Origin: Archivesica marissinica | Lineage: Eukaryota; Mollusca; Bivalvia; Venerida; Vesicomyidae | NCBI GenBank assembly: GCA_014843695.1 | Contig: CM026395.1 | Location: 51,504,557 to 51,568,556 of the forward strand | DNA length: 64,000 bases | Reading direction: 5' to 3' | Shown: positions 63,780-64,000 of the stretch, one piece after another | How the letters are laid out: each line of letters starts with the position of its first letter | Position numbering within the stretch: the first letter of the stretch is position 1 | Translations under genes and position numbers: made by a program | Notes under the pieces: generated by a model | Told to the model about the DNA's origin: nothing | Seen by the model: only the letters and a program-made list of their open reading frames with translations | Database searches by the model: none

Positions 63780-64000
63780 AACCTAATAATATAGCGGAGA
63801 GTTATTGAGGCCGGACAATTCAACTTTTGCGTCGGTTGTATACGCTTCCGTCCCTTTTCCGCACGTGCAGGGTCAGCCTAAAATATGGTTAATTCCGGCG
63901 CTCAGAACGACCAAACAATGTTTTATTTGACTATTATATAAATAATGCAAACATTCTAAAATGAACAAAATATCTAAAAAGCAAACAAATTTGGTGTTAT
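63780..64000. repeat. foldback-family fragment at window end
   Basis: GCTCAGAACGACCAAACAAT then GTTTTATTTGACTATTATAT resemble the 13300 and 55800 foldback arms. Truncated by the window. Confidence 0.4.

Overview
This is a 64 kb piece of an animal nuclear genome, AT-rich and intron-rich. Several tRNA-derived SINE families with interchangeable heads and bodies, many short inverted-repeat DNA elements and very long minisatellites suggest a mollusc, probably a bivalve. That is an inference from style; nothing here fixes the species. Roughly half of the window is tandem repeat.

Two genes can be read exon by exon, with matching splice phases at every junction. The first is on the + strand (1205-42420; eleven exons, 5' end outside the window). 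It encodes a receptor-interacting protein kinase of RIPK1 type: kinase domain from helix C to the RPTF box (exons 1205-10110), a post-kinase helix (13980-14074), a long low-complexity middle with 39-residue repeats and a Gln-rich tail (28832-35887), a RHIM amyloid motif (41182-41214) and a C-terminal death domain (42146-42387). The last ten codons and the stop come from a piggyBac-like MITE. The second gene is on the - strand (60577 down to 53816; four exons seen, 5' end outside or unrecognised). It resembles calcium-responsive transcription factor (CARF)-like proteins and ends with a stop followed 20 bases later by AATAAA. The genes are tail to tail, separated by about 11 kb of repeats.

Layout: 1-1204, SINE and dispersed repeats; 1205-14074, kinase exons with introns holding 50-bp and 23-bp arrays, a 1.95 kb inverted-repeat element, a foldback hairpin and a dead non-LTR retrotransposon; 14075-28831, a 14.8 kb intron made mostly of a 42-bp satellite (about 250 copies), a 51-bp array and a 38-bp array; 28832-35887, middle-domain exons separated by 43-bp and 41-bp arrays; 35888-41125, 70-, 21-, 18-, 66- and 22-bp arrays; 41126-42420, RHIM and death-domain exons; 42421-53815, intergenic SINEs, MITEs and 74-, 67- and 41-bp arrays; 53816-60577, CARF-like gene with a G-rich array and others; 60578-64000, nested transposons, 36- and 71-bp arrays.

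The most unusual feature is that several satellites are built from splice sites. The 42-bp satellite is a tandem amplification of the 3' end of the 13980-14074 exon together with its 5' splice donor (GTAAGTAT), so one intron carries some 250 tandem donor-like U1 sites. Reading past the real donor meets a stop after four codons, which would give a kinase-only protein without RHIM or death domain. Similar splice-site-bearing or splice-site-adjacent arrays occur at the 3912 donor, at the 53914 acceptor and the 57848 donor of the CARF-like gene, and in the 41-bp array at 49030-51160 (- strand).
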